Source: Erpobdella octoculata
Taxonomy: Eukaryota > Annelida > Clitellata > Hirudinida > Erpobdellidae
Direction of reading: 5' to 3'
Assembly: GCA_963978895.1 (NCBI GenBank)
Contig: OZ022242.1
Coordinates: forward strand, 894,319-958,318
Length of the DNA: 64,000 bases
Shown: positions 1 to 12,839 of the stretch, one piece after another
How the letters are laid out: each line of letters begins with the position of its first letter
How positions within the stretch are numbered: position 1 is the first letter of the stretch
Notes under the pieces: generated by a model
Databases searched by the model: none
What the model saw: only the letters and a program-made list of their open reading frames with translations
What the model was told of the DNA's origin: nothing
Made by a program: the position numbers and the translations under genes

Positions 1-1366
1 CGATATGTATGTTTGAGGGTTTTGTGACGTGTTTATGTGGCGTAAAACAAGTGTCCGTGCAATGTGTGTGGATTTTGAAAAATATAGAGTGTTTTGAACT
101 CTGTGGAGATTTGTGTAAAACTGCTATAAGCGTAGAAAAAGTGTTGATTCAAAGTTACGGAAGACAGTTTTTTTTCTCCAAAATAAATTATCATTCTGCT
201 CAAACATTTTGTGTTTTGTGTTTTACAAAAAAGAGTTCCAGATTGGAAAAATAAATTTAAATTCATTGCTCATATTTATCGTTCAAGGCTTCTGACTTCA
301 ATTGTTCCAATTGTTCCTTATCTAATATTATTCATCATGGTTTCCTAAACTGACGAGCTTGCTATCAGCCTATCGGTAAATAAGAAATTTTTTCGGGCAG
401 GTAAGTTTTTTTTTATGTGATGGCATTAGCCGATTTGGAATTAATTTATTATTGAAGAGTAGTTATGGCTATAAGACTATGAATTAATTTATCGGTCTTA
501 TTTTATTTTTTACTTTTCAGATGAAACTAGAAAATTACATTTTTAAGAAAATTTTACACGCAACACCGATTTATGGTAAAATCCATATATGAATTCATAG
601 ATATATGAGGTGCATGAAATTTGAAAGAAATGAAAACAAGTGTATTATTTTTGTGTCTCAACAAAATCATGAACAAAGTTCTCAAGTAAGCCTGTCAATC
701 TGCTGCTGTTTTGTTCGATTTATAATTGCATCATGTGCTAAATAAAAGTGTTACTCAACGATAGTTCCAAATCGATGATTTTCCAAAAATTCTGGGTTAA
801 TTGCTTTGACATTTTGACATAACAAGAAGGTTTTTAATATTATTATTACTTCATGTTTTACTTCAATCTGTGTTTTATATCACGTTTTTCAAAGCCACGG
901 GTCAACATTTATTAACATATGAGGAAAATAAACTAAAAAACTAGACGCCGTGGAAAGTTCGGGTTTCTTACATTGGATTAAAGATTAGGATAATTTATAG
1001 TAGTCCTAGGTTCTAGAGTAATTCAACTGAGGGTTCATTCAAAAAAGATAAACAACAACTCTTTTAATAGCCCGGGAACTTAATAACGTTAACAAATTAT
1101 TTGCATTATTGCGTAAAATAATGGAGATTCAACGTTGTGGAATACAATTGGGGGATTGCATGCTATAAGATACTTTTGCTGAAAATTCGCATTTTTTTTA
1201 TATCAATAAAGTTTATGATTTATAATTGGTTAAACGAGTTTTAAGACCGTTACTATTTTTTTCCTAAAATATTTCAAATTTCACTTCATAAAATTTATAA
1301 TTTTAGCAGCGGTAATAAAACTATAAATCGCAATGAATGCAATCTACACTATTTGGAATTTGGTTT

Positions 1367-1440
1367 TACCCCAGCACGAAGTTCCTATCCACGACACACG
1401 ACTTAAACATTCTTCTTGATCTACTCAGAGGTGTTTTTGG
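1367..1440 (+). repeat. Block B copy
   Basis: Begins ACCCCAGCACGAAG, contains ACTTAAACATTC and ends CTCAGAGGTGTTTTTGG. Its duplicate is at 27,951. Confidence 0.75.
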
Positions 1441-2970
1441 TTATCTAACAATTTTAAGGTGCACTTCGATTGAAAACACACTAGTACTTGTCAACACACA
1501 CTTGAAAGTTGATGAAGTAATTTACGAATTAATTTATTATTTATTTTTTGTCCTAAAAAGTGAGTATTTCTTTATTTTTAGGCATATCAAACAATTGGTA
1601 CGTTTTTTTTAACTAACTGCAAATTTCAAACAACTTCATTAAATTATATCAAATACATCACACGTGAGCAGAAGCTTAGCTCATTCAATGACAGCCAGTT
1701 GGAAGCAGAGAGTTATGATCTTCTCCAACAGTCATTTCATATTAACAAACCTCAAATAACGGATATGTTGTGAAATTTAAAAAACCTCAGTATATTTATT
1801 TAGAATTAGTCTTGTTTGTGTTTATGAATTTGCGTAATAAATTTTGTTTCGTCATAACTTTTTTCTTCCCATGCCAAAACACAGAAATAACATAATTGAA
1901 TTAAACGATCTATCTTTGAAAACACTACCATTATCATCAAATGTAAAAGTTCCATCTTTGGAGTGATTACATTCTTAACTTCTTGTAATAATAACAATAT
2001 TTAGTTATCATTTCCCTGAGTATACTTATGAGCATATGAGCATTATCATTATAATCAGCATCATTTATTTTTGTTGATATCAACCTCACCCTTCAAATAC
2101 AATTATTGATGATGGAGATGATGATGATGACAGGCATGTGTTTGATGGTCTAGAAAAATAAGACCGGGATTATTTGTTAGTCATTGTATATTTTAGTTCA
2201 CCTGTTAAACAATAACATCATATAACTGTATTGATTAAATTCTATTTGTTTAAACTTTGTTGACATTCAGGAAATCATAAGATTACAAAAAAAACCCTTC
2301 ATGAATTAATTCAAAAGTCTATAATTTAACAAAAACACACAAACATACCTGCCGCGGTACACAGGTTGAAAATTACTGGACTAATTAATCAATGTTGTTT
2401 TGATTATTTGACATTATTATTTATTAATTTGTTTTTGAAAAAATATCACAAAGTAGTGTGAAAACACTGGTTTTCAATAAAAGGCACGTCGACTTAGAGG
2501 TAATTTTTTTCATTTTCACGTTCGTTGTTGGTGAAAGTGAAATTATTGTAAGCTAAAATTAAAATCAATTTTTTTGTTGAAAACTAAAAACTATTATCTA
2601 GAATTGACAATGTAAACCCCAGATTTGAAATTAATTAAAGCAACTGGAATACGCCAAATACAATTGAATCGACAACAGCATATTATAAAACAAAAACATT
2701 TCACAAAAAGAAAATATTTAATTAAAACCATTTGATGACGTTTTTTCTTTTTACCTAAACAAATGCAAAGTTTTTCAGGATTTGAAAAACAGCTTTCATT
2801 TCAGACTTATATGAATTCCTAGAATCATAGAATTCCGTTTATTTAAAAAAAGCAAATCGCTGCCTAGGAGTACCACATTTTTTGGAATTGATTGATGAGT
2901 TATTTGCATTTTATGCCTTTTAACCATCATAAACAGTAAATGTTATGGGATAGGTCAAGTCCGTTTAAAA

Positions 2971-3040
2971 ATATCGCTTAATTATGTTATGAGTGAAAAG
3001 TATTTAACTTTTAGCAGCCTGTGAACCAAAGGTGTTCCAC
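2971..3040 (+). repeat. Block A copy, diverged
   Basis: Has the upstream CGCTTAAT word, then ATTTAACTTTTAGC and an end reading ACCAAAGGTGTTCC. Its duplicate is at 29,581. Confidence 0.6.
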
Positions 3041-3487
3041 GTTATTAAAACATTCAATCAAAGTTTAAATGCCATTTTGAAATAAATTTTTATATCTTGT
3101 TTTTCACGAAAGCTGTAGATTTCAATATAGCGATTCAATTAAATTTTTATTTGAATAAAACACATTACATTTAAAACAATTTAGTGAATTGAACAATTAG
3201 AAAATTTTGTAACCTAATGATTGAAATATAATATATGTTTAATTAATTAATTGAAAACATAGATTTATTTAAATTAATTATAAGTCATATATAAACTGTT
3301 TCATGTTTTTATGAAAAAACAATACGATAATGTCAAAACACTTCATTAAAAAAGGATAACTAGACGGTAGATTTTCTTACTTTTACGCGTGGTGGCCATA
3401 GTTCAAATACGCTTCCAAGAAACATTCTGTAGACAAAGGTTAAATGTTACGGCTCAGATTCACACAGCCCTTCATCCACCTGTGATC

Positions 3488-3563
3488 GTCCAATGAGTGC
3501 CAGCAATTCTACTGCAGGTAGAACGTCCAATGAGTGCCAGCAATTCTACTGCGGGTAGAACTA
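3488..3563 (+). repeat. Two-copy tandem repeat, about 38 bp
   Basis: The phrase CAATGAGTGCCAGCAATTC followed by TACTGC and GGTAGAAC occurs twice in a row. The duplicate at about 30,088-30,160 keeps both units, the first slightly altered. Confidence 0.7.
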
Positions 3564-4899
3564 TTGCAGCGCTGATAACAGCTGCTTATGTTGTGGTGGT
3601 ATAAAGTGAATAAATCAGCTTAAGCATCGCAATAACCAAAACAGAGCTTAATTTTAAAATTTATTTTGGAATTGTATTTAACATACACAAGTTTTTTGGT
3701 TTTATTTAGCTTTAGTTTATCAACACATAATAAATAATAAAAAAGACTATACTACAACGAATTCAAAATATGCCAAATGCATAGAAAAATGTAAATTCAA
3801 ATTTAGACTCTTTTTGTTTTATAAGATTTTTAACTTTAGTAACTGTACTGAAATAATAAATTGTTTTGGTTCAATGGATTTACTGTAATCGTACTATTAA
3901 TTTATTTAATTTGATTATTGGTGATGTTCTCTTTTTTTTGTAAATAAAACAAATATAATAAAAAACGTTTGCTCAAAACTCTTTTCAAACTTGTTTTATT
4001 GTATAATTACGCTAACTTTAAACACACGCGTTAACCAGTGTTACCACTCTTCGGGATATCTCCCAAGATTGAGATTTCGGTACCCATCTTGAGATCTTGG
4101 GATTTTGTATGAAAATCTTGGCTTTTTTAATTTTTTTCAAAATCTGGATTTTTTAAATTTAAATTTATATATCTATTATATATCTATCTATTTTTATTTG
4201 ACGTGAACTATCACAGGTTTTTTGGGGGATATGATAAAATTACCGCCAACGTCGTTTTAGTTTAAAATTCGTTTAATAAAAGACGGGAATGATAAATCAA
4301 AGTTTGAGCTACTGTCAAAATTTGTGTGTGGATTACTTGCCTTGCCACTTTCAACCGCTTGTATTTAGCGAGTGTTCTCTCAAGTAAATATTGTGAAAAC
4401 AATGAGAACAAGCAAACTTAATCCATTGATTGTTTGTAACAGATTGCTCGTGAAACAAGCTATATGCAGGTGGTCACTGGAATGTTGCTCATGGTAGCCG
4501 TCAAAAACTTTAATTTCAGATGTCACCATTGTCACCGAAGGAAGATGCCATAAGCGATATTTAGTAAAGGAGAGAAAAAAACAGAATGAAACCATGGCAT
4601 AACTCTGCGTGATGTTGAGGAAACTGTACTAGGTAGATCAATTCTAGTGAAAAATAATTTAACGAGCTACCAGACCTAGTTTTATTACATTTCTACTAAT
4701 AAAAAGACTTTGAAGCTCACTTGTTAACTTTTAAATGTTCTATTTTTAGCTTACAACCCGATATTAACGTATCTTGTGAAATATTGGGTTTTTTGTGTGA
4801 ACCAGAGTGCACTGGCGTTAACTCCGTTAGACAACATCGGACAAATACGTATAAATAAACTAATAGAAACCTACTTATAACAGCCGTTAAAGTCAGAGG

Positions 4900-4974
4900 A
4901 GCATCGCATCACAATTTCACACTGAGCAGCACGTTATATAAGCTTACGTCGTCTTTATACTCAGTGGTGTTTTG
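4900..4974 (+). repeat. Block C copy
   Basis: Starts GCATCGCATC, contains ACGTTATATAAGCTTACGTC and ends CTCAGTGGTGTTTTG. CACTGAG (4,920-4,926) can pair perfectly with CTCAGTG (4,960-4,966) across a 33-base loop. Its duplicate is at 31,495. Confidence 0.75.
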
Positions 4975-5258
4975 CAAATTATTAAATGTGATTATGAAAC
5001 ACTTCAACCATTTTTATTGTACACAACATTTTATTTTAAATGGCACGTATAACATTTTTATTCTTACAAAATATTTAACGTAATTTTAAATATACAGGCA
5101 TTATCGACCAATAAAGTCCATCCATTAAATTTTTATTATTGTTACAACTATATCTATATTGGTTTGCATTATATTTATTTTCTAATCGTCTAGTTCTAGT
5201 AAATACGTTTCGCCATTATTTTATTTTCAGTTTGACTTTCAAACAAACACTTTATGTA

Positions 5259-5330
5259 CACCTCAGCACAACATCCCTGTCCGCAAAACACAGTTCAAGG
5301 ATTCGTCATAATTTACTCAGAGGTGTTTTT
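5259..5330 (+). repeat. Block B copy
   Basis: Starts CACCTCAGCACAACATC, has GTCCGCAAAACACAG and ends TTTACTCAGAGGTGTTTTT. Its duplicate is at 31,854. Confidence 0.75.
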
Positions 5331-5452
5331 GATCATCTAATCATTTTAGAGTTAACTTATATATAATAAAGACATGTTTGTATGCAATCAACATTCAATT
5401 ACAAATGTTTTATGTATTAAAAACCCAGTAGAAAAAGAAATTTTGTATTTTA

Positions 5453-5520
5453 AACCGCTTGAATAAGCTGTGAAAACTAAGCATTTAATTTTCAGCATCA
5501 AGTTAACAAAAGGCGTTTTG
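5453..5520 (+). repeat. Block A copy, diverged
   Basis: AACCGCTTGAATAAGC, then ATTTAATTTTCAGC, then GTTAACAAAAGGCGTTTTG. Its core is altered from GGTGT to GGCGT. Confidence 0.6.
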
Positions 5521-5957
5521 TGTGAATACAAACAATAAATTTGAAAACCATTTTAAAAAACATTTTATGTTTGAAATGTTATAAAAATTGGTTTTTGAAT
5601 TATTCCGCATTCTTTGAATATTAATTGTTGAAACCTGAGTCATCGCAAGAATATAAAGCTTATAAATACTCTTTTTATAAGCTTTTATTAACTTTCACTG
5701 GTCCGTGTGTTCATGGGGTGTCCGCGGACGTATTTAGGCTTAGAAGATAATTATAAAATTAACTCACTTCAAAAATGTTTTAGTTCCATTCAACAACAAA
5801 AATTTAAAAAAATGGTTGAATAAAAAATTAAAGAAACATATAGAAAATTACGACAAAAATTTCCATTGTTTTAGTAAATTTTTAAAACATATTTTGTTTT
5901 TTATTAGTTCACCGACGTAAGATTTTTAAAAATTTTATTTTGTTATAAGTTATTTAG

Positions 5958-6025
5958 GACCGCTTACTAGAGTTTTGAAATAAAAATATTTAACTTCCAT
6001 CCGCCCGATAACAGGAGGTGTCTTG
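5958..6025 (+). repeat. Block A copy
   Basis: ACCGCTTACTAG upstream word, TTGAAATAAAAATATTTAAC, then the CCGCCC core and an end reading ATAACAGGAGGTGTC. A near-consensus copy. Confidence 0.8.
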
Positions 6026-6249
6026 TTTAATGCTAGCATTTTATTGAAGTGTGATATTTTGTTTTTATGAATTTTTTGTATTCTTAATAACATTTCAACT
6101 AGATGTTTAGCTAAATATAATTTTTTTCTTTACTTGAGTTGTTTAATTGATATTTTAGTTTAATACCTTTCCACTTTATTTTTTGATACACTTTGATTCT
6201 ATTTTGTAATAAATGATACAAAACTATATTATTTGTTTTGATATTTGGT

Positions 6250-6500
6250 ATTCATTCAATCCAATCTGGGAACAAAACTCATCTCATAGAACAAACTTTT
6301 TATAACAACTACAGTAATTAGTTAACATCTAATGCGCTTTTGCAACACAGTTAAAATTCGAAGTCTATGATGGCAAAATTCAATTTTTAATAATTATTCA
6401 ATCCAATTTTGGAGCAAAACTCATCTTATAGAACAAACTTCCTATAACAACCACAATCTAATGCGTTTTTGCAACCCAGTTGAAATTCAAATTCGATCGT
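6250..6500 (+). repeat. D block, two tandem copies
   Basis: Two copies of a block of roughly 100 bp start at about 6,254 and 6,395. They share TTCAATCCAATC, ACAAAACTCATCT, ATAGAACAAACTT, CACA..TCTAATGCG and TTTTGCAACNCAGTT. Related copies lie at 15,232, 15,600, 22,785 (weak) and 32,845. A further shared block, E, follows at about 6,555 (GCTAAACGAAATAACTTTG and onwards). Its relatives are at 15,430, 22,998 and 33,160. Confidence 0.7.
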
Positions 6501-7183
6501 GTCAGAGTCCAGTAATTTAAATTTTAAGAAAAAAAAAGAAAAAAAAGAATTTTTTGCTAAACGAAATAACTTTGTTTCGAAATATAGAGTTTAAAAAAGT
6601 GTTTTGTTCAGGTTGCATTGTTTATTTGATTTTAAAATTAAAAAATCAAACTAGCTGCAGACGTTAGCTTAATTTTTTTTAAATATAAATAATATGTAAG
6701 CACACAAAAACGCGTTTTGAAAACATCCACCACTACTAATTTTTTCCAATTTTTTTCAATTTAAAAACATATATTTAAGTGCTGCGTATTTTACTATTAC
6801 CTTTTACTTCACCTTTTCAGACACAAACATTATTTTGAATCAACAGGATTTCAGAAGATTTATATATTAAACGAGAAATGTTATCATCAACCGTTTTTCT
6901 CTTAACTTTTTTTTGTTTTTTTTATGTTTGTTTACAAAACTCTTTTAGCTCCAAAAAACATTTTTTGCTAAACAAAATAAATTTTAATAAAAATTGTTTT
7001 GCGTAGGAAATAATGTCCATTTTAGTTGAAAATAAAACATGTTCACCGCAAAAAAAAGCAAAACAAACTTCAAAATAGCACTATTGTAAGCACAAAAAGT
7101 TTAATATTATAAAATAAACCCATATTTGGGTTGAATTGAATAGCAACCAAAATCTCAATTTGTTTATGTTTTGCAGTGTTTTT

Positions 7184-7218
7184 ATTTAGTTTTATCCCAA
7201 TTAACAAGTGGTGTTTGT
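7184..7218 (+). repeat. Block A copy, shortened
   Basis: Only the end is well kept: TTTAGTTTTATCCCAATTAA then CAAGTGGTGTTTG. Its duplicate is at 33,781. Confidence 0.5.
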
Positions 7219-7663
7219 AATTTTTTCAATAATGTTTTGTTGGGTATATTTCATGTTTCCTCAAGGCGTTTTACAAACATGACTTTATTAGCATTAAATC
7301 GTGTATTTACCAGCAAGAAATCGATAAAATGTTTTACTGTTCGGTCTGAGAAAACATCGCAAACATTATTTGTCATTTTAAAGAAATGTTTGTACTTTTA
7401 TTGTTTTGCTTTCAGACTGTTTGGTTTTTAAGATTTATAATCTAAGTAACTGTACTGAACATATTAATTGTTTTGCTTCAACGGATTTAACTTGATTTTT
7501 AGTGATGTTTTCTTTCTGATATAAAGCATAATGGGAAACGTTTGCTAGAAATTATTTAAACCTGATTTGTTTTACAAAACATTAAGTTAACTTCAAAGAC
7601 ACACACGTCCACTCCGTGACATATGTTGTGAGTTCAGGACTAATGATACGGTAATCTCGGTGA

Positions 7664-7743
7664 ACCGCAGCGCATCCTAATAGCACACTGAACGGCACGT
7701 TACTTTAAGCTTTCGTCATCTTTATACTCAGTGGTGTTTTGTT
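7664..7743 (+). repeat. Block C copy
   Basis: ACCGCAGCGCATCCTAATAG, CACACTGAACGGCACGTTAC, then CTTTCGTCATCTTTATACTC and AGTGGTGTTTTG. Its duplicate is at 34,257. Confidence 0.8.
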
Positions 7744-7992
7744 ATTTTCAAACTAATGCATTTTTTTAAATGCATTTATTAAACACTTTAACAACCCTTA
7801 CTGCACAAAACATAAATTTGAAAGACACGTCTAACAATTTTATTTAAAAAAAAATAAAACTAATTTTTAATAAACAGGAATTATCGTCAAATAAAGTCTT
7901 ATTGCTGTCCATTATTATTTTATTATTGTTCACTTAGTCGTTATTATCGTTCATGCAATTTTTATTATTGTCCAATAATTTGTTATTATTAA

Positions 7993-8834
7993 GCGTCCCG
8001 ATACGTTATCTCGAATTCAATCGAGATTTCAAAACGATACGGAAATTTACGAAATTTTAATTTTTTTTTACAACTTGAAATAAGTTTCATTTGTTTAGTT
8101 TCGGTACATATATTTTTCTAAATTTAGATTCTAAATAAAACGCTACCGCCGATAGTAAGTATTTATTTACTTTATTTAGTTCGCATTATGCGGTAGTTTA
8201 TCAATTTAATTAATGATTTTACTTGCGGATGAAAAGAAAAATTAAAATTATTTTTTCAAGTAATTGAAAAGTAGAAAACCTTCTAGCACACCAAAAAAAC
8301 GACATTTTTAGGCAATTCAATAGTGAAAGTGGAAAAACCAATGGAGATAGAAAAAGATTGCAGATTACTGAGATTGAGATTACTAGATTACTAAGATTAG
8401 ATTAAAATGATACTGTTTCCCGCAGTTTTTGCATCTGGCAAGATTTACTTCTACATCCTTGTCATTGACTTTCTGCGTGACCGTCTCTTCCTTAAAGTAC
8501 TCCCAGATTTGACCCCGGTGACGCGGCATGATGACAAACACGAGAAAGTGCCTTTATGCAAGAATTAAGAAAGTGAACAAAACCCAGCGTGTTTATTTAT
8601 AGGCGATGGCGAATCCGGTTAGCAATAGCAAAAAAGAAATATGTATGACTTTCGTTATTTATTGGAAAATATTTTTTTTAAATCTCGGTCTTTCTTTCGG
8701 GACTTTATTCGAGAACCAAATTTAAAAATCTCGCTATTTTATATCGATACGAGACTTCTTCCGCAGGCTGTATCGTTTCAATGGCGATACGGGATGAATT
8801 CTCGATTGAATTCGAGATAACGATATCGGGACGC
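7993..8834 (-). mobile_element. 842 bp inverted-repeat element with a BED-finger ORF
   Basis: The arms at 7,993-8,025 and 8,801-8,834 are inverted copies beginning GCGTCCCGATA. They match over about 33 bp with one single-base insertion. Shorter pieces of the arms are repeated inside the element (CGATACGG, ATCGATACGAGAC). The - strand holds a TATA-like sequence near 8,592-8,603 and a short BED-type zinc finger ORF at 8,383-8,529. No clean target duplication was found. The equivalent place in duplication copy 2 (near 34,580) lacks the element. The best reading is a non-autonomous hAT-like DNA transposon that keeps the start of its transposase. Confidence 0.7.
8383..8529 (-). CDS. 48-residue BED zinc finger remnant
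   Basis: The frame starts MPRHRGQIWEYFKEE and has ARCKNCGKQYHFN near residues 31-43, then stops. The aromatic WEYF followed about 20 residues later by C-x2-C is the first half of a BED finger. The H...H/C half is missing. BED fingers bind DNA and are common at the N-terminus of hAT transposases. The TATA-like sequence CTATAAATAAA lies about 65 bases upstream of the start on the same strand. It is probably a truncated transposase N-terminus. A short independent DNA-binding peptide is less likely. Confidence 0.5.
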   Translation of the reverse strand: MPRHRGQIWEYFKEETVTQKVNDKDVEVNLARCKNCGKQYHFNLILVI

Positions 8835-8850
8835 AGATGCTTATTATTTT

Positions 8851-8930
8851 TACCGCAGTGCATCCTAGTTTCTCACCGAACGTCACGTTACTTAAACTTT
8901 CTTCATCTCTATATTCAGTGGTGTTTTGTA
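8851..8930 (+). repeat. Block C copy
   Basis: TACCGCAGTGCATCCTAG, ACGTTACTTAAACTTTC, then ATTCAGTGGTGTTTTG. The stem arms read CACCGAA and TTCAGTG. Confidence 0.8.
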
Positions 8931-9674
8931 ATTTTTGTACTACTGCATTTCATTAAATGCAATTAATAAACATTTCAAAATTTTTTTTTACTAAACATAT
9001 TTTAAATGACAAATTTCATGCTTAAAAAATAATCAACCTAATTTCAAATATTAAATTTTTATTACTGTTCAATAAATTGTTATCATCATCCAATAATTTA
9101 TTGTCTTCGTACAATATATTTTGTTATTTTCCAATAAATTTTTATTAACATCCATAAAATTAAGAGGTGTTTCAGGTAATAATAACATAGCAAGCAATAG
9201 TCTCGTCTAAAACCCGAAAGAAGTTAATTTCAATCAATTCTATGTTTGTTCTTTAGCAAAATTAGAAAACAAAAATGAACATCAGTTACCATTAATCAGT
9301 GATGATGACAAAATAAACTGTTGAAATGTGTTGGTATCTCTTGTTCATGTCCCGTCGCAAGAAAACCAAACACTGTGATACCTTTTGAAAAAAAAAAGTT
9401 TTATCTCACAGAACAGGTTTTGTATTCCTTGCGGTAAGTACTATGGTATGAATGATTCAGCTAAACCATCCGAGTTTTGTTTTTGTTTGATTTTATCATA
9501 TTGGTATTAAAAGTCAACGTTAACAGTAAATTATCATCTTAACTTTGCAATTTATGTTATTTGAAACTAAACGCAATGATTTGTGGTTTCAATAGAAATC
9601 GTACCTTTATGAAAACCGCAGGGTCAAGCAATGAAAAATATTTAATTAAGTTTCAGCCGTCCTGTCTTACGCAG

Positions 9675-9808
9675 TGCAAGCCGAGTTGTCCTATTTAATG
9701 CATGTCGATTTGTCCTATTTAATGCATGTCGATTTGTCCTATTTAATGCAAGCCTAGTTGTCCTATTTAATGCATGTCGATTTGTCCTATTTAATGCATG
9801 TCGATGTG
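9675..9808 (+). repeat. 24 bp minisatellite, about 5.6 copies
   Basis: The unit TGCATGTCGATTTG followed by TCCTATTTAA is repeated five times plus a partial copy. Two units carry the variant TGCAAGCC(G/T)AGTTG. Confidence 0.9.
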
Positions 9809-10307
9809 TATAAGTTTAATTTTGTTTTTGTATATTTATTTGTATTCACCATACCTGCATTATTGAAAAACTTTTTTAATAAATTATAAGGAATTGCCTA
9901 TTAAATGTAACAATAGTTTTACCGTACGAGGCATCAGAAATTTGTTAGAAAAAAATTGTATAAGATTTATGGAAAAAAGTGGAAAAATTACCTACCAAGT
10001 ACACTACCACCTATAACCTATTTTTGAATGTAAAGTTTTCAATTATAGGCACTGAGGCACTGATAACGGTTAGTTATCTTAGCTATTTTGATCGATTCTA
10101 CTATATCTACTCATCACAACATTTTTGGGTCTCTTTTATTTTCCTTTATTTACACAGACTCTGTTTTTGGTCCATAAGTAAAATCAGTTTTAAAATTTAG
10201 CACTTTTACTTTACGTAACAAGAAATAATCACCTAATTCAATGCTGAGATGGAAAAGTCGTACAAGTCATTAATGCTTTTGTTTATCATCAAGTTCAATG
10301 GTAATTT

Positions 10308-10372
10308 ACCGCTCATCGCCTTCCTAAAGTACAAATATTTAAGTTTCAGCGGCACGTTACCAAGAGGTGTTT
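10308..10372 (+). repeat. Block A copy
   Basis: ACCGCTCATCGCC, AAATATTTAAGTTTCAGC, then GTTACCAAGAGGTGTTTTAC. Confidence 0.65.
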
Positions 10373-12561
10373 TACGTAATAAAACATTTTTGGTTGACTT
10401 CGCATGTCATGTCATCTCATGTTGTTTATTAAATCCAACAATTTGTTTTATTAATTATCTAAAATCATTACATTGCAAGCATATGCACATTCTACTTTTT
10501 TTGTATTTTTTGCACTTGTTTGTTCGGCATATTCATTAAAACAGCTGTTAATTTTCACCTGCAATTTAATTGACAATTATTTATAGTATAGATGGAGCTG
10601 CTAGCAGTAAGTTTGCTCTCACAAATTATTGTTTTTGCAAAGAAATCGCAGACAAAAACAAAATTGCAAATTAGAAAACTAACAAAAACTGATTTGTAAT
10701 CGTTCGATTTTAATCAGATTTGAAAAGTTTGTTGTTCAGAAGTTTCTATAATTATCTCAAATTATATACCAAATGCTCAAACATTTTTAAACACAGTTTT
10801 TTTTAGTTTTATCGATTATTTCATGGATTTAATAAACTTATCAGAAACTTGGTTTTTAATTAATACAAATAGTTTTCCTTACCATTGAGAGTTATTTAGA
10901 AAAAAAATGTTGTTACTTGTGTAATAAATTCTATAGAAAATGGAGCGGGTTTAATAAATTAATTTGCGTGATAAATAATAAAACCATTTTTTTTGTTTAG
11001 TGCAGAAGTTAATGTTTCATGAAAGCAACCTAGCACAGAGGTGGGCATTGGTACATTTTCGGCAACAACAATTTCGACTCATCTGCGAAATTAAGTTTTC
11101 TGACTCTACCCATTCCCCAATTAAAATGTTTTTATCTATTTTTTTTTATTTTTACAAGGTTTTTTTTCAATAGAACAGACCCAGCCCGACTCAATTTAAG
11201 AGTCAATTTAACCCACGGCCACTTCTGGCTTCCATGTTTATAAAATTATCGCTAAACAACTGCGAACATTCAACTAATGCTGTGTCTTGTGTGATAAAAC
11301 ACTTTTCATTCAATAACCAAATGGAACATGCTCTATGAAACATTATGGGTGATATCGTTATTAAAATAAGGTTTAAGACCTCTACTAATTTTTCTAAAAA
11401 TATTTTAAGTTTCAGTTCATAAAATTTATAGTTTTAGTAATTGTAATTACATTATAAATTGCAGAAAATACAATTTTTTCCCAGTATTACTTTTGATATT
11501 TTGCATACAAAAATTGAATCAGTATAATAAAACAAAGCTGCTTGCAAAGCTTTGCAAACGTCACTGTTCAAATGTTTAAATTAATATCTAAAGACACATT
11601 TCAACGCTTTTTCATCGTTCCTGATTTTTCCTTTAGATGCATGTTTCGTAATGTTGTTAACAACTCTGAGTGAATAATTACGAAACAACTATGTGTTGCA
11701 ACACAAACTTGATAAAAGAGCCCAAACTGGATGTTATGCGAACCACAATTTTAACTGTTTTGTGTTGTTCTTTTGTTAGTCTGAAAATATGAGTCTTGGC
11801 CTTGTTTTAATTTGAATGTCAATTTTTGGTCATGGTACGATTTAGAATAGATGTTATTGTTTCAGTCATAGAAAAATAATTCTTACCAAACTATTTGGTC
11901 AACATATTTGATTTTATTTTTTCTCATAAAAACTAAAATTAATATTTTAATAACAAATCTAATGAACACATTCAGGTACACTTTCTCTTTTTGTCTCATC
12001 AACTGTTGAAGTTTTTCAGGATCGGCAGTTTTCGCTCTCATCATCAGGCTCAGCTCAAATCAGTTTTTATCCATTTAAAAAAAGAAAATAAAATGACTAC
12101 AGATTTCTAAATTCTTGATATGTGAAGTATGTGAAAATGAGAAATTTTGAAAAAAAAAATTTTCTAATTAATATGAAAAAAACAATGTTTTTATCATAAG
12201 TCCTTTAAAAATTAATTTTTGTTCTTTTGAATGAACTTGAAACCAACCGCTTCATTCTTCTGACAAAAATTTGTAATTTCTTAAAATTGTAATTAACGGC
12301 ATACTATATGTTATTTGAATTGGGTCCAATCAATTTGAAAATTAAATAAAAACTCATGTTCATTTATAAGAAGTCAATGCAAAACCTTTTTTCGATGACG
12401 GGAAATGCGTTATTTAAGCGATAAAAGATTGCCAACGTTTCCCTTCTAACTAACAGCATTTAATACACTTGTCTGTTATTAAATGGCACTTTAAAATGAA
12501 TGTCTTATAACATATTAGTCATTTCAATAGACATAAGATATGTGGAGATAATTACTTTACA

Positions 12562-12629
12562 GACCGCTCAAGTACGCTTTGAGATAATTATATTTAACTT
12601 CCAGCCGCCCGTTAACAAGAGGTGTCCAG
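12562..12629 (+). repeat. Block A copy, consensus-like
   Basis: ACCGCTCAAGTACGCTTTGA, ATATTTAACTTCCAGCCGCC, then GTTAACAAGAGGTGTCC. Its duplicate is at 35,511. The downstream ATAGCGACAATAT is also shared with the copy at 38,065. Confidence 0.85.
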
Positions 12630-12839
12630 TTTTTTCGAAGTTTAGATGGCGCTTATTTATATACATGTTTAATTATATTTTTATAGCGACAATATAGTGC
12701 TTAAAAAATATTATTACTGTTTCGTCATTTATGGACATGTCTAGTTTTTTTTTAAATAAAATGCACATTCGAAAAATGCAAATGTTTATTTCGAAAATTG
12801 GAAAGCCTTTAAAGCTGATGCGTTGACTGATACTTTGCT

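Noticed and set aside
1337..1612. ORFs ending in similar LLRGVF or RPLTKGVL phrases across blocks A and B
   Set aside because: The similarity is at the DNA level; the phrase appears in different frames in different copies, so it is not a protein family.
4380..4595. 71-codon ORF identical to 30,975-31,190
   Set aside because: Identity is explained by the recent segmental duplication; no domain and no splice context.
9675..9808. CRISPR-like spaced repeat
   Set aside because: Units are directly adjacent with no unique spacers, and the genome is eukaryotic.
12592..12629. Block A read as a tiny exon (CCAG acceptor, AG|GTGT donor)
   Set aside because: Several copies have CCTG or CAAC at the supposed acceptor, and frames between copies are not kept.
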